DNA from: Candidatus Flexicrinis proximus
GTDB taxonomy: Bacteria; Chloroflexota; Anaerolineae; Aggregatilineales; Phototrophicaceae
Length of the DNA: 64,000 nt
Direction: 5' to 3'
Assembly: GCA_016712885.1 (NCBI GenBank)
Contig: JADJQF010000011.1
Coordinates: forward strand, 372,001 to 436,000
Within the stretch, counting starts at the first letter, position 1. Every line of letters begins with the position of its first letter. Below, one piece after another: positions 25,487 through 33,504 of the stretch. The notes below the pieces were generated by a model. The model was not told the DNA's origin. It made no database searches and was given only the letters and a program-made list of their open reading frames with translations. A program made the translations under genes and the position numbers.

Positions 25487-26428
25487 CTATTCGCCGGTGA
25501 TTCCGGTCATTTCGACCGATTCGACGAACCAGCGCTGCAGGACGAAATAGATGACGAGCGGCGGCAGGATATTGAGGAAGGTGCCGCTCATTTTGACCGC
25601 TTCGTTGAGGCGGTCGAAGACGTTGACGACGCCCGGCGGGTAGAGGTTTTCGTAGGCCTGGGTGAATTTCGAGAGCTGCATGGGAAGGGTGGTGACGCCA
25701 CCTTCGAGGAAGATGACGGTGAGGAAGGTTTCGTTCCAGTACCAGACGACCGAGAAGATGAACGAGACGATGAAGGCCGGGAGCGCGGAGGGGATGGCGA
25801 CGGTGAAGAAGATGCGCAGGTCGGAGGCGCCGTCGAGCCGCGCGGATTCCTCCAGCACTTTGGGGAGCGAGATGAAGTTCTGGTAGAAGATCAGGATAAA
25901 GATGGCGCTCCTGAATCCCTGCCCCATCAAGGCGGGGAGGATGAGAGCGGCAGGGTTGCCGAGCAGGCCGAGATTTCGATAGGTGAGCATCTGCGGGATG
26001 ACGGTGTTCTGGGGCGGGATGATGAAGGTGGCGAGCAGGAGGATAAAGACCAGCGATTTGCCCCAGAAGCTGTAGCGTGCGAGTCCGTAGCCGACCACCG
26101 AGGCGACAAAGGTCTGGAGGACGGAGGGGATCACGCTGATGAGGACGGACGCCAGGAGCGTATTGGGGTAATCGAGGACGCGGAAGGCTTTGTCGTAGTT
26201 GCCGAGATAGAACTCGGTGGGCACCCATTGAACCATCGGGTTGAGCAGATCGCCAGGGCTTTTGATGCTGGTAACGAACATGAAAAGCAGCGGCTGGAGA
26301 TAGACGAAGCCGATGGCGACGAGCAGGACGTAAAGGGCGATGGTGAAGGTGAGGCCCCGGTGGGCGCGGCTGCCGAAGAGGAAGCGGCGCAGGCGCTCGA
26401 CGGAGGGGTGATGGAGAAGGCGGGTCAT
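25487..26428 (-). CDS. MalG-type sugar ABC permease (second pair)
   Basis: The 313-residue protein has six membrane segments and a typical CUT1 EAA loop, VLEESARLDGASDLRIFFTVAIPSALP (about 195-220). YLQPLLFMFVTSIKSPGDLLNP follows the first segment. It overlaps the upstream MalF-type gene by four bases (ATGA). It is the last gene of the long minus-strand cluster that begins with the GH94 or the binding proteins. The ligand is probably the same beta-glucan as for the neighbouring genes, by context only. Confidence 0.9.
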   Translation of the reverse strand: MTRLLHHPSVERLRRFLFGSRAHRGLTFTIALYVLLVAIGFVYLQPLLFMFVTSIKSPGDLLNPMVQWVPTEFYLGNYDKAFRVLDYPNTLLASVLISVIPSVLQTFVASVVGYGLARYSFWGKSLVFILLLATFIIPPQNTVIPQMLTYRNLGLLGNPAALILPALMGQGFRSAIFILIFYQNFISLPKVLEESARLDGASDLRIFFTVAIPSALPAFIVSFIFSVVWYWNETFLTVIFLEGGVTTLPMQLSKFTQAYENLYPPGVVNVFDRLNEAVKMSGTFLNILPPLVIYFVLQRWFVESVEMTGITGE

Positions 26429-27315
26429 CGCGAGCCCCTTTGCGCCCAGCGCATGAGGAAGAAGTAGACGATCCCCAGCAGGATGATCATCACGCCGAAG
26501 TAAAAGAAGGCCATCGCGCTGGCATAGCCGATGCCGCCCTGAACGTCATAGGTCTGCTCATAGATATAGCGGATGACCTTGTTCTCGGAGAAATGCGAGA
26601 GGGTGACGATGGTGTAGATGGCGTTGAGCAGGGTGGACGTCGAGAGCGAGGGCAGGATGATCTTCCAGAAGGTCTCCCAGCCGGAGGCGCCGTCGATGGA
26701 GGCGGCCTCGTAGATGCTGCGGTCAACTTTTTGCAGGCTGGCGAGATAGATGAGGATCTGTACGCCGGAAAACCAGAGGATGAGGATGAACGAGGTGAGC
26801 AGGTATTCGACCGGGGTGCGGAGCGCGCGCGGAAGCTGGGCCAGGAAGTCGACCACCGCCGGGATGTTGGAAATGCCGGGGGCGGAGGCCGCGCCCTGAG
26901 CCGCCAGCTCTTTGATGACCGGCCCGGTGGTGATGACGATGGGGAGGAAGAAGATCACGCGGAACAGCCCCTTGAGTTTGAAGTCGAGGCTGAGGAAGAG
27001 GGCGATGATCATGGCAAAGATCAGGACGATCGGCACGGAGACGAGAGTCTCGACCGTGTAGCCGATGAGCAGCTCGACGAAGTTGGGATCGGTGAACAGC
27101 GCGCGGGAATAGTTGGCCCACTCGACAAAGTTCAGGTCGATGTGGGTGGCCGTCACGGTCACTTGGTTGAGACTGTAGTGGAAGGTCTGGATGAGGGGCA
27201 GGAAGGTGAAGAGCGCGAAGCCGACCACCCAGATCAGGATGAAGGCATAGCCGTGGAGGGATTCGCGGAGGCGGAGGCTGATCTCCGGGCGGACTCTAGC
27301 GCGCGCCGTCGTCAT
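26425..27315 (-). CDS. MalF-type sugar ABC permease (second pair)
   Basis: The 296-residue CUT1 permease has YAFILIWVVGFALFTFLPLIQTFHYSL at the first segment and the EAA loop SIYEAASIDGASGWETFWKIILPSL (about 195-220). It lies directly downstream of the DUF5696-like gene, overlapping it by ATGA, and upstream of its MalG partner, also by ATGA. The tight coupling of a secreted DUF5696 protein to a permease pair suggests that they act together. Confidence 0.9.
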   Translation of the reverse strand: MTTARARVRPEISLRLRESLHGYAFILIWVVGFALFTFLPLIQTFHYSLNQVTVTATHIDLNFVEWANYSRALFTDPNFVELLIGYTVETLVSVPIVLIFAMIIALFLSLDFKLKGLFRVIFFLPIVITTGPVIKELAAQGAASAPGISNIPAVVDFLAQLPRALRTPVEYLLTSFILILWFSGVQILIYLASLQKVDRSIYEAASIDGASGWETFWKIILPSLSTSTLLNAIYTIVTLSHFSENKVIRYIYEQTYDVQGGIGYASAMAFFYFGVMIILLGIVYFFLMRWAQRGSR

Positions 27316-29468
27316 GGTGTGTCCTCCAGAAGGAAAGCGTCTCTTGCGCCGACGGTGGTGCCGCCGACCACGAACGGCTGGTCAGTGTAGTTTACGATGA
27401 TCTGGCCGCCGCCGGCATAGGTGGTGGCAAAGACGCCGTCGGCCAACTGCAGATGGGCGATGATTTGCTGGCCGCGTACCGGGGCGAGCAAGGCATTCAT
27501 CCACTGATACGTCTGGCGGATCTGATCGCCCCACTGCGCGTAAGACGAGGTGTAAATCAGGCTGGAGGGGGTATTTAGCATGTTGGCGGTGGCTTCGTGG
27601 GTGACAAAGTAGGAGGGATAGATGCCAAACTCCACCTGCCGTAACAGGTCGTCCTGCCGATTGGAGGAGAAATTCAGAGCAGGGCCGAAATAAGGCACGT
27701 GGCCGGCCAATACGATGGGCAGGAATGGCACGGCCTGAGAGGTATAGGTGTAACCGTTGTCGCTCAGCGGCATGTCGTAGTAGGCCTGGGCGAGACCAAA
27801 GAGATAGGCGTTGGGGCGATAGAAGGCGAGCGGCAGCGGGGATCCAGCGAGCATGGCCTGATAGGCGCTGATGGCGGCCTCGCGGTTGAGTGGGGAGTCT
27901 TCTCGGAAGTCGCTGTAAAGCAGAGAGCCGATGCCATCGAGGGCAAGGCCTGTGCTGAGATGTGCTGCGATGTCGGATGTCAGGGCGGAAAAACGCTGAC
28001 GGAGGGTGTCGAGGGTGAAGTAGTAGCTGCCGAAACGGTTATAGCCGTCGAGGCTGACGCGGGTGATGGCCACCGCCAAATCGCTGCGGGAGGAATAACC
28101 CGGCTCGTTCCAGAGGGCCGCCTGGGGGTCAAGATAAAGCGAGAAGCGTCCGCCGTCCGCCGTGATTTCGCCGGCGAGGGCGCGCAGTTCGTCCAGACTG
28201 CCGAGACTGCCCTCCAGGGTCAGCGCAGTGGGCGGCATACTGGACGCACCGAGGGGCTGCCACCCGTAGTAGATGACTTCCGGGTTGGGGATTTGCAGGC
28301 CGGCGAGGATGTCGCTGAGCTGACTGAGCGTGGTCATGGGGATGAAGCGATCCCAGAAGAGCACTTTCTCCTTATCACCGCCCAGAAATTCGAGCCGGAT
28401 ACCAATGTCCGGGCTAGAGGCGGACTGCTGGCGGAGCTGATTACTTTCCAGCAGATAGCGCTGATAGCTGCGCGCCATACCGACATAGCCGGCGGCATCG
28501 CCGGTCAGGAAACGGTAGTGCAGCACGGCATCGAAGGCGTTGGGCTGGCGCTGAACGGTGGTCACGCCGGCGCCTGAGCGATTGGTGGCCTGGAAATAAG
28601 ACTGGTTATAGATCAGGGCGTTGAACATGAAATTGAAGTTGGTGATGACGCCGGCGGGGTGGGCTGTGAGTTCGGCGTAGGCCGAACTTTTTTCGACGAC
28701 TGAGAGGAAGGCGTTCTGCTGCTCGCCGTGCACCATGCCAAAGACCGGGATGGAGATGGGGGCGGGCGTGGTGACACGCGGATCGTAGGGCTGGGTGGCG
28801 ATCATGCCGAGGTCGGGGCCGTAGTAGCGGCCGTAAAACATGTTCTCGGCGATGGTGGTGTCGGCGAAGCGGATCAGGCTGCCGATGCCGTCCGGCAGGA
28901 ACATATAGCCCGGAACACTGCCGCCGCGGGTGGCTCCCAGGAAAGGGTAAAGGTAGACGCGGCCAAGCCGGAAGTCCGGATTGCCCTCGCGGATGTGGTC
29001 GAACGGCACTTCGACGCGCACGCCGTCTGGCTCAAGCTGGAGGACAATGCCGACGGCGATGTCGTACTCGATGAAGGTCAGGAGCGCGGAGATGCCCTGC
29101 TCGACGGGCGCGACTTCCAGCGTGTGTTCGGCGTTGGCGATAGAGATCCGCTTGTTGACGCCGCGATCGTCCAGATATTCGATGCTGACGCCGCTGAGGG
29201 CGAAGGCGCGCCAGGAACTATTGAGGCGGTCGCCGTCGATGACTTCGTCGATGCCGGAGTGCCACAGATAGCCGCTGCGCTTGTCGAGCAGTTTGAAGGC
29301 CAGCGTGGCATGGTCTACGTAGAGGCCAAAGGTCTCGTTTTCGGCGACCGGCTGATAGGTTGAGGGCACGCCGGGAGGGAGAGTGCCGGGTTGGGCCAGG
29401 CCGACGGATGCGAGGGCGACCAGGAGGACCAGCACGAGGACCGCATGCACGGCCCAGCGCGTCCACAA
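27312..29468 (-). CDS. Secreted DUF5696-like protein, possible glycoside hydrolase-like barrel
   Basis: I chose a TTG start at 29468, giving a signal peptide (WTRWAVHAVLVLVLLVALASVGLAQ) and about 718 residues. The open frame continues to 29741 only through a dispersed repeat. The protein has an N-terminal beta-rich half (YVDHATLAFKLLDKRSGYLWHSG) and an alpha/beta C-terminal half with SPDIGIRLEFLGGDKEKVLFW, RFSLYLDPQAALW and LALDGIGSLLYSDF (about residue 505-515). This layout matches proteins annotated as DUF5696. The C-terminal half looks like a TIM barrel of clan-D-like glycosidases, with the Asp of ALDGIG a candidate catalytic residue. Enzyme activity is inference. Confidence 0.75.
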   Translation of the reverse strand: MWTRWAVHAVLVLVLLVALASVGLAQPGTLPPGVPSTYQPVAENETFGLYVDHATLAFKLLDKRSGYLWHSGIDEVIDGDRLNSSWRAFALSGVSIEYLDDRGVNKRISIANAEHTLEVAPVEQGISALLTFIEYDIAVGIVLQLEPDGVRVEVPFDHIREGNPDFRLGRVYLYPFLGATRGGSVPGYMFLPDGIGSLIRFADTTIAENMFYGRYYGPDLGMIATQPYDPRVTTPAPISIPVFGMVHGEQQNAFLSVVEKSSAYAELTAHPAGVITNFNFMFNALIYNQSYFQATNRSGAGVTTVQRQPNAFDAVLHYRFLTGDAAGYVGMARSYQRYLLESNQLRQQSASSPDIGIRLEFLGGDKEKVLFWDRFIPMTTLSQLSDILAGLQIPNPEVIYYGWQPLGASSMPPTALTLEGSLGSLDELRALAGEITADGGRFSLYLDPQAALWNEPGYSSRSDLAVAITRVSLDGYNRFGSYYFTLDTLRQRFSALTSDIAAHLSTGLALDGIGSLLYSDFREDSPLNREAAISAYQAMLAGSPLPLAFYRPNAYLFGLAQAYYDMPLSDNGYTYTSQAVPFLPIVLAGHVPYFGPALNFSSNRQDDLLRQVEFGIYPSYFVTHEATANMLNTPSSLIYTSSYAQWGDQIRQTYQWMNALLAPVRGQQIIAHLQLADGVFATTYAGGGQIIVNYTDQPFVVGGTTVGARDAFLLEDTP

Positions 29469-29494
29469 ACCAAGTTCATAGCGGCCTCTGGATT

Positions 29495-29650
29495 GTGGAG
29501 GCAGCGCCTCCACTCCTCCGCGAAGGACCTGCGCCCCCCGACCCCTCCTCTGCCATTTTATGGCGTGTGCGCGACAGAATCGCTGCGAGAGATGGAGGAG
29601 TGCAGACTCCTGCCGGGGTTTGGGGTGGAACCCCATCGAGCGTGCATAAC
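29495..29650. repeat. GC palindrome repeat, family 2, full copy
   Basis: It begins with the palindrome GTGGAGGCAGCGCCTCCAC (29495-29513), then CCGCGAAGGACCTGCGCCC. It ends with a conserved block GTGCAGACTCCTGCCGGG, a hairpin GGGGTGGAACCCC, and GAGCGTGCAT. It lies between the DUF5696-like gene and the YIP1-type gene. The conserved end block recurs at about 56725-56774 and 61137-61190. Confidence 0.85.
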
Positions 29651-29673
29651 ACGCGCCAAGCAGATACCGGCCC

Positions 29674-31677
29674 TTAGGCATGCAGACTGACCTCTTGAAC
29701 GATAGCCTGGATGAATTCGAACAACTGGGTAAAGAGCACATACAAGATGTAGGCGGTGAGCAGGAACATGGCCATGGTGAAGAGGGTGGCGAAGATGTTG
29801 CGGACGGTTTCCGAGACGGAATAGTTGTGAATCTCGCGGACCATGATGACGAGCATGATGCCCATCCAGAACCACATGATCTGGGTGGAGAAGCCGTGGA
29901 TGAAGGCTTCGTTGAGGGTCAGGACGTTGGAGAGGAGGGCTATGGGAAGGGCGAACAGGGCGTAGGGGAACAGGCTGTAGGCGCTGCCGATGAAGACGTG
30001 GCGCAGGCGGCCTTCGCCGTCGCTGATGGTCGAAACGAGGTAATTGGCGACGTTCCAGAAGAGGAGCGGCAGGACGACGTAGGTGACTTCCATCTCGATG
30101 TGAATTTGCCATGAGGTGGAAAAAGGGCTAAAGACGAAGCCGGTCAGATAGATCGAGAGGATGCGCGCGGCCAGCACCCAGGCGTAAATGAGGAGCGCAA
30201 AGAGGAGGCTGCCGCGCAGGTTCTGCTTGATGTAGTAGAAGCTATCGGCGGGCTGGCGAATGAAGCGGAAGAGGAACGCAAGGTCATCGACGAGGCGGAC
30301 CTTCTGGAGCGCGCGCGCCGCGCGCCGCAAGGGGTCGAGCCATTTATAGCGGCGCTCCAGGCGCGAGAAGACGCTGAGGAACAGCCACGCGCCGAACATG
30401 AGGCCAAGCGCGTGGCCGAGCGAGCGCTGGAGGACGGCATTGCGGAGTTCCCAGAAGGTCTCGGAGTAGCCGCCGCGGTCTTCCGCATAGCGATAGAACT
30501 CGAGGGCGGCGGGATAATCGGCTTCTTTGTAGGCGGCGTCAGCGATGGCCTGATAGGCCATGATGACCAGGCCGTTGTAGGTCAGTACGTCCTCGAAGTA
30601 GGGGCGGGCTTCGGTGTAGAAGCCGTCCATATAGAGGCGCACGCCGTCATGCAGGCGCCGCGCGAGGTCGGTGACTCGGTAGGTGACGAGGGTGCTGCCA
30701 TCCAGCACAACCAGGTCTTCGCCGATGCGCTCGATGGCGGTGGGACTGCTGAGCAGCCCAAGACGCTGGTCGCCGCGATCCTGCGAGCCAAAGACGAACA
30801 AGAGCGTCCCGTTCAGGTCGTACTCGTAAATTCCGCCGGTCGAGTCGACGGCGACGAGCAGGCCGTCGTCGCTGACGTCGATGTCGCGGAAGGTGTTGGA
30901 GCCGAACATGCCGTCAAAGAGGTTTTTTCCGGAAACGGTGAACTTGCGGATGGCGGTACTCCGCTCGGTGCCGGCGGTAATGGTGTAGACGAGGGATTGG
31001 CGGTCAATGGTGACGTTGGAGGGGGAGGCGGCCTCGTTCCTGATGAACTGGCTCAACTGCTCGTCGGTCAGGAACAAGCGCTGAAGGATCATCTTGAGCG
31101 ACATTTGCGCCGAGTTTGCGCCGAAGTAGCCGATGAAGCTGCCGTTGGTGTTGAGCATGACCAAGCCATCGACCGAGCCTTCGCTGACGATGTAGAGGTT
31201 TTCGCGCGCGTCGACGGCGATCTTGCGCGGCAGGAAGTCGCGGTTGGCGCCAAACAACGGCTCGGTGGGGCGGCCAAATTCGCTGCGCAAGGTGCCGGAG
31301 GAGTCGAGGATGACGATGGCGTTTTTGCCGGCGTCGGCGATGAAGAGCGTGCCGGATTCGTCGACGAACAGGCCGGTGGGCGCGTCGAGGATGCCCTGCC
31401 CGTATTCGGCGGCGATCTGAAAGGCGGCATCAAGGCGGACGATGCGGCCATTGCCGGTATCGGCGACATACAGGAAGCCGTCCGGGGCGAGGAACATGTC
31501 TTCGGGATTGGAGAGGGGAAGCACGATCTCGCGGAGCGGAGTATAGGCGTCCTGCATAGGCCAGAGATAACCGCCGGGGCCTAAGGTCCAAGTGGTATAG
31601 GGCGAGACGGCGCGCACCGGCGCGACCGCAACGGACAGGGCCAATAGGAGAAGCAGAAGCGAGAGAGACCGTTTCAT
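29674..31677 (-). CDS. NHL beta-propeller and YIP1-type membrane protein
   Basis: The 667-residue protein has a signal peptide (MKRSLSLLLLLLALSVAVAPVRA) and a six-bladed NHL-type propeller at about residues 50-340, with repeats such as GFLYVADTGNGRIVRLD and GTLFIADAGKNAIVILD. A short TPR-like helical stretch (about 345-400) is followed by a YIP1-family membrane domain with about six segments (400-660). It overlaps the permease gene before it (ATGA). Genes of this build occur beside DUF5696 proteins and CUT1 permeases in other bacteria, from memory. The function is unknown; sensing or organising a transport complex is a guess. Confidence 0.82.
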   Translation of the reverse strand: MKRSLSLLLLLLALSVAVAPVRAVSPYTTWTLGPGGYLWPMQDAYTPLREIVLPLSNPEDMFLAPDGFLYVADTGNGRIVRLDAAFQIAAEYGQGILDAPTGLFVDESGTLFIADAGKNAIVILDSSGTLRSEFGRPTEPLFGANRDFLPRKIAVDARENLYIVSEGSVDGLVMLNTNGSFIGYFGANSAQMSLKMILQRLFLTDEQLSQFIRNEAASPSNVTIDRQSLVYTITAGTERSTAIRKFTVSGKNLFDGMFGSNTFRDIDVSDDGLLVAVDSTGGIYEYDLNGTLLFVFGSQDRGDQRLGLLSSPTAIERIGEDLVVLDGSTLVTYRVTDLARRLHDGVRLYMDGFYTEARPYFEDVLTYNGLVIMAYQAIADAAYKEADYPAALEFYRYAEDRGGYSETFWELRNAVLQRSLGHALGLMFGAWLFLSVFSRLERRYKWLDPLRRAARALQKVRLVDDLAFLFRFIRQPADSFYYIKQNLRGSLLFALLIYAWVLAARILSIYLTGFVFSPFSTSWQIHIEMEVTYVVLPLLFWNVANYLVSTISDGEGRLRHVFIGSAYSLFPYALFALPIALLSNVLTLNEAFIHGFSTQIMWFWMGIMLVIMVREIHNYSVSETVRNIFATLFTMAMFLLTAYILYVLFTQLFEFIQAIVQEVSLHA

Positions 31678-32588
31678 TTCAGCCCCGAATGCGACATGGT
31701 GCTCATGACCTGACGCTGCAAGACGATGAAGATGACCAGGTTGGGCAGGAACATGATGAGGGCGGCGGCGGCAGCGATGCCCTGGCCAGCGACGGCAGCG
31801 GCACCGGTGGCGGTGGTCGCGGTCAGAGTGCCGAGGTAGAAGGCGAGGGTACGGAGGCTTTCGTTATTGATGTAGAGGGTGGAAATGTCGGCGTTATTCC
31901 AGGCGGACTGAAAGGTGAGGATGGCGATGGTGGCGAGGGCGGGCTGGATCATGGGCAGGATGATGCGCCAGTAGATCCACCAGTCTGAAGCGCCATCGAT
32001 CTGGGCCGCTTCGATGACCTCATCGGGGATGCCGTCGATGAACTGCTTAAGCAGAAAGAGGCCGACCGGCATGGCGAGGACGGGGAGGACATGAACCCAG
32101 AAGGTATCGAGCAACTGGAGGCGTTCGATCACGAGAAAGCGCGGGATGTTGACGGCGATCGGGACGAACATGAGGGCGACGGTGTTGATGGCGAACAGGG
32201 TTTGCTTGAGCTTGAAGCGTTTCTTAGAGAGGGCATAGGCCGCGGCGCTGGAGACCAGGATGGAGGCGGCCACGGTGACAAGGGTGACGAGGATGCTGTT
32301 GAACAGATAGCGGCTGATGGGGATGCCGGAGATGGACAGGCGCGAGAACAGGTCGGTGAAGTTCTTGAGGGTGGGGTTGAGGACGAAGAAGCGCGGCGGG
32401 TAGGCGAACAGCTCGTCAGGCGGCTTGAAGGCGCTGGAAAAGATATAGATGATGGGGAGCAGCATCAGGACGGAGAGCGGCACCAGCAGGATGTAGAACT
32501 TAAGCTGGCTGACGTGAAAGCCCTGCGGATTGATGCCCCGATTTTGTGTGCCGGTGTAGCGGCGAAGCCACCTGCTGGTCATGTTCAT
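31674..32588 (-). CDS. MalG-type sugar ABC permease (first pair)
   Basis: I chose ATG 32588, one base after the stop of the MalF-type gene and behind GGAG; this gives 304 residues. It has six membrane segments, IIYIFSSAFKPPDELFAYPP after the first, and the EAA loop EVIEAAQIDGASDWWIYWRIILPMI (about 195-220). It ends STMSHSGLK. The stop overlaps the YIP1-type start. It pairs with the gene at 32590 and the 994-residue binding protein. Confidence 0.92.
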   Translation of the reverse strand: MNMTSRWLRRYTGTQNRGINPQGFHVSQLKFYILLVPLSVLMLLPIIYIFSSAFKPPDELFAYPPRFFVLNPTLKNFTDLFSRLSISGIPISRYLFNSILVTLVTVAASILVSSAAAYALSKKRFKLKQTLFAINTVALMFVPIAVNIPRFLVIERLQLLDTFWVHVLPVLAMPVGLFLLKQFIDGIPDEVIEAAQIDGASDWWIYWRIILPMIQPALATIAILTFQSAWNNADISTLYINNESLRTLAFYLGTLTATTATGAAAVAGQGIAAAAALIMFLPNLVIFIVLQRQVMSTMSHSGLK

Positions 32589-32589
32589 G

Positions 32590-33504
32590 TCACGACTCCG
32601 TGGCGAACAGACGGGTGGCGAGGCGAGAGAAGAAGAGGACCATGAGCAGCAAGACCACCGAAACGGCAGCGGCGTAGCCCATTTCGTAGCGCAGGAAACC
32701 GTAGTCCTCGATGTGATTGACGATGAGCTGCCCGGCGTACTGGGGGGTTGGGTTGCTGCCGGAGAGGGTGACGCCGATGGCACCGGCCTGGAAGGTGCCG
32801 ACGAGGGACATTACGGCGCCGAAGAGCATCTGCGGGCGCATGGAGGGGATGGTGATGTAGAAGATCTCCTGCCAGCGGCTGCTGAGGCCGTCGATGGCGG
32901 CGGCTTCGTAGAGCTCAGGGCTGATGTCGAGGATGCCGGCGAGCATAGCCAGGAAGCCGATACCCATACTGCTCCAGAGGGTGACGACGATCATGATGGT
33001 CATCAGATACTGAGGGGATTGGAGCCACTGGATCGGCTCGGCGAGGAGTCCTAGGCTCATCAGGAAGCTGTTAAGGTAACCGGTCTGGTCACCGCTGAAG
33101 AGGGTCTTCCAGACGACGGCCATGGCGACGCCGGCGGTCATGGAGGGCGAATAGAGGATGAGGGCAAAGATGGTGCGGGGGAGCCGGGGAAGCTGGGCCA
33201 GCACCCAGGCGAGAAGAAAGGCGAGGGCGTAACCGCCCGGCCCGACGATCACGGCGAACTGGATGGTATTGGACAGCACGTACTTCATGAAGGTGTCGTC
33301 CTGCGTGAGCAGGGAAATGTAGTTGCCCAATCCGATGAAGCGCGGAGGCTGGATGGCATCGAAGAAGGTGAAGGAAAGCAAGAAGGCCGCCGCGACCGGC
33401 ACGGCGATGAAGACGATGAAGAGCAGCGCATAGGCGGACAGGAAGGCGTAGGCGCTGCCTTCTTTATAGAGCCACGCACGGAAAGCGGTCCTAATTCGCA
33501 TCAT
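32590..33504 (-). CDS. MalF-type sugar ABC permease (first pair)
   Basis: The 304-residue CUT1 permease has AFLSAYALLFIVFIAVPVAAAFLLSF as first segment and the EAA loop ELYEAAAIDGLSSRWQEIFYITIPSM (about 203-225). Its start overlaps the end of the large binding-protein gene by 14 bp, showing coupled translation with its receptor. No ATPase gene is near. Confidence 0.92.
   Translation of the reverse strand: MMRIRTAFRAWLYKEGSAYAFLSAYALLFIVFIAVPVAAAFLLSFTFFDAIQPPRFIGLGNYISLLTQDDTFMKYVLSNTIQFAVIVGPGGYALAFLLAWVLAQLPRLPRTIFALILYSPSMTAGVAMAVVWKTLFSGDQTGYLNSFLMSLGLLAEPIQWLQSPQYLMTIMIVVTLWSSMGIGFLAMLAGILDISPELYEAAAIDGLSSRWQEIFYITIPSMRPQMLFGAVMSLVGTFQAGAIGVTLSGSNPTPQYAGQLIVNHIEDYGFLRYEMGYAAAVSVVLLLMVLFFSRLATRLFATES

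Noticed and set aside
29469..29741. Upstream extension of the DUF5696-like gene by 91 codons
   Set aside because: The extension is translated family-2 repeat DNA and would put a signal peptide in the middle of the protein; TTG 29468 gives a normal secreted protein.
30412..31584. 390-codon plus-strand frame opposite the YIP1-type gene
   Set aside because: Antisense to clear NHL repeats on the minus strand; composition typical of a shadow frame.
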